DNA from: Anaeromyces robustus
Lineage: Eukaryota; Neocallimastigomycota; Neocallimastigomycetes; Neocallimastigales; Neocallimastigaceae
Direction: 5' to 3'
Assembly: GCA_002104895.1 (NCBI GenBank)
Contig: MCFG01000517.1
Span: 1 to 38,723, forward strand
Length of the DNA stretch: 38,723 nucleotides
The position numbers and the translations under genes were made by a program. Numbering within the stretch: position 1 is the stretch's first letter; each line of letters opens with the position of its first letter. This document shows, piece after piece, positions 38,339-38,723 of the stretch. The notes beneath the pieces are model-generated. The model made no database searches, was not told the origin of the DNA, and saw only the letters and a list, made by a program, of their open reading frames with translations.

Positions 38339-38723
38339 ACCTCAGAACTTCTATTACTTTCAATTTCTAATTCTCTTTTTAATTTATTTTCTTTGTCTTT
38401 ATTAATTAAATTTGTAATATCTTTAGAATATTCACTTAAATTTTTTTGAATAATTTTATTAATACTTGTTTCAGAACTATTTCTACTAGAATATAATGAA
38501 CGACGAGATTCAACTTTTTTATCATAATCATCATCATTGTTATCATCAATAAAATTATTTCCATTTTCCATTTTGTTATTCTCATTATTATTAATATTAT
38601 TATTTTTATTATTTTTATTATTTTTATTATGATTATTATTTTTATTATGATTATTATTTTTATTATGATTTTCTTTTGTTTTACTTGAATTGATTGAATC
38701 TAATGGACTTTTCTTTGTTGAAA

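Larger units (their letters stand above)
34203..38723 (-). pseudogene. large poly-N protein with TRAF-type zinc finger and C-terminal SPRY domain; 5' end outside window, 3' half frameshifted
   Basis: Exons in minus order: beyond the edge to 38341, 38044-36116, 35990-35814, 35698-34973, 34814-34652 and 34508-34203, all with GT-AG introns. About 1,230 codons are visible. The N-terminal part is Asn/Lys/Ser-rich. A TRAF-type zinc finger (CPFYNNGCQW, then LSDHLLYEC and CP) lies near 37665-37745. Poly-N and Lys-rich segments follow, then an unusual stretch rich in Ile/Leu/Trp (35814-35990). The C-terminus is SPRY-like: FYYEVKVG, WSIGFS, YGETFVQDDVIGCGIDF, FFTKNGKFLGVAV and LYPNIGLF. Frame breaks appear near 36480, 36297 and 36197 (all in the second exon), 34765 (after seven A) and 34480. 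Coding character resumes in a shifted frame each time. No break was found in five other hand-spliced genes, so I favour a recently disabled gene. Assembly indels remain possible. Function is unknown; TRAF fingers and SPRY are both protein-interaction modules. Confidence 0.65.

Overview
Organism. The window is nuclear DNA of an intron-rich, extremely AT-rich eukaryote. Intergenic DNA and introns are almost pure A/T, coding exons are only moderately AT-rich, and some proteins carry long poly-asparagine runs. The OLA1 and MRT4 proteins read as fungal, and one gene encodes TBC1D31, a centriolar-satellite/ciliary protein that non-flagellated lineages usually lose. A flagellated, very AT-rich fungus with poly-N proteins and many introns best fits an anaerobic gut fungus (Neocallimastigomycota). 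A dictyostelid would look similar in composition but has no cilia. The taxonomic call is inference.

Layout. 1-5558 is gene-free A/T DNA with tetranucleotide microsatellites. 5559-14232 (minus) holds a 21-exon TBC1D31 gene whose last recognisable exon probably splices into a 726-codon poly-N exon. A 1.1 kb divergent spacer leads to OLA1 (15308-18344, plus, 10 exons including a 4-nt microexon). 19207-20126 is an island of clearly higher GC on the minus strand: an intact 157-residue ORF, then, 18 nt later and behind a Shine-Dalgarno-like AAGGA, a decayed metallo-beta-lactamase-fold gene. It looks like a fragment of bacterial operon. TBP (21705-23589, plus, 5 exons) converges with MRT4 (25676-27542, minus, 8 exons). 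MRT4 diverges from a Yop1/REEP5-type gene (28204-29266, plus, 4 exons) across a 0.66 kb spacer with mirror-image CCAAT boxes. 31568-32767 (plus) is an unrecognised two-exon gene with a probable zinc-binding Cys cluster and one frameshift. 34203 to the right edge (minus) is a large poly-N protein gene with a TRAF-type zinc finger and a C-terminal SPRY domain. Its 3' half carries five apparent frameshifts.

How the genes relate. OLA1, TBP and MRT4 are housekeeping genes for translation/stress, transcription initiation and 60S biogenesis. The Yop1-like protein shapes ER tubules, and TBC1D31 serves the flagellar base. They do not form a pathway. All five were spliced by hand in frame from ATG to stop with GT-AG introns, so base-level quality is good where it can be tested. 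This makes the frameshifts at the right end more likely to be real. The most unusual items are the OLA1 microexon, the operon-like island, the TBC1D31 poly-N extension, the TRAF/SPRY gene and the paired CCAAT elements.
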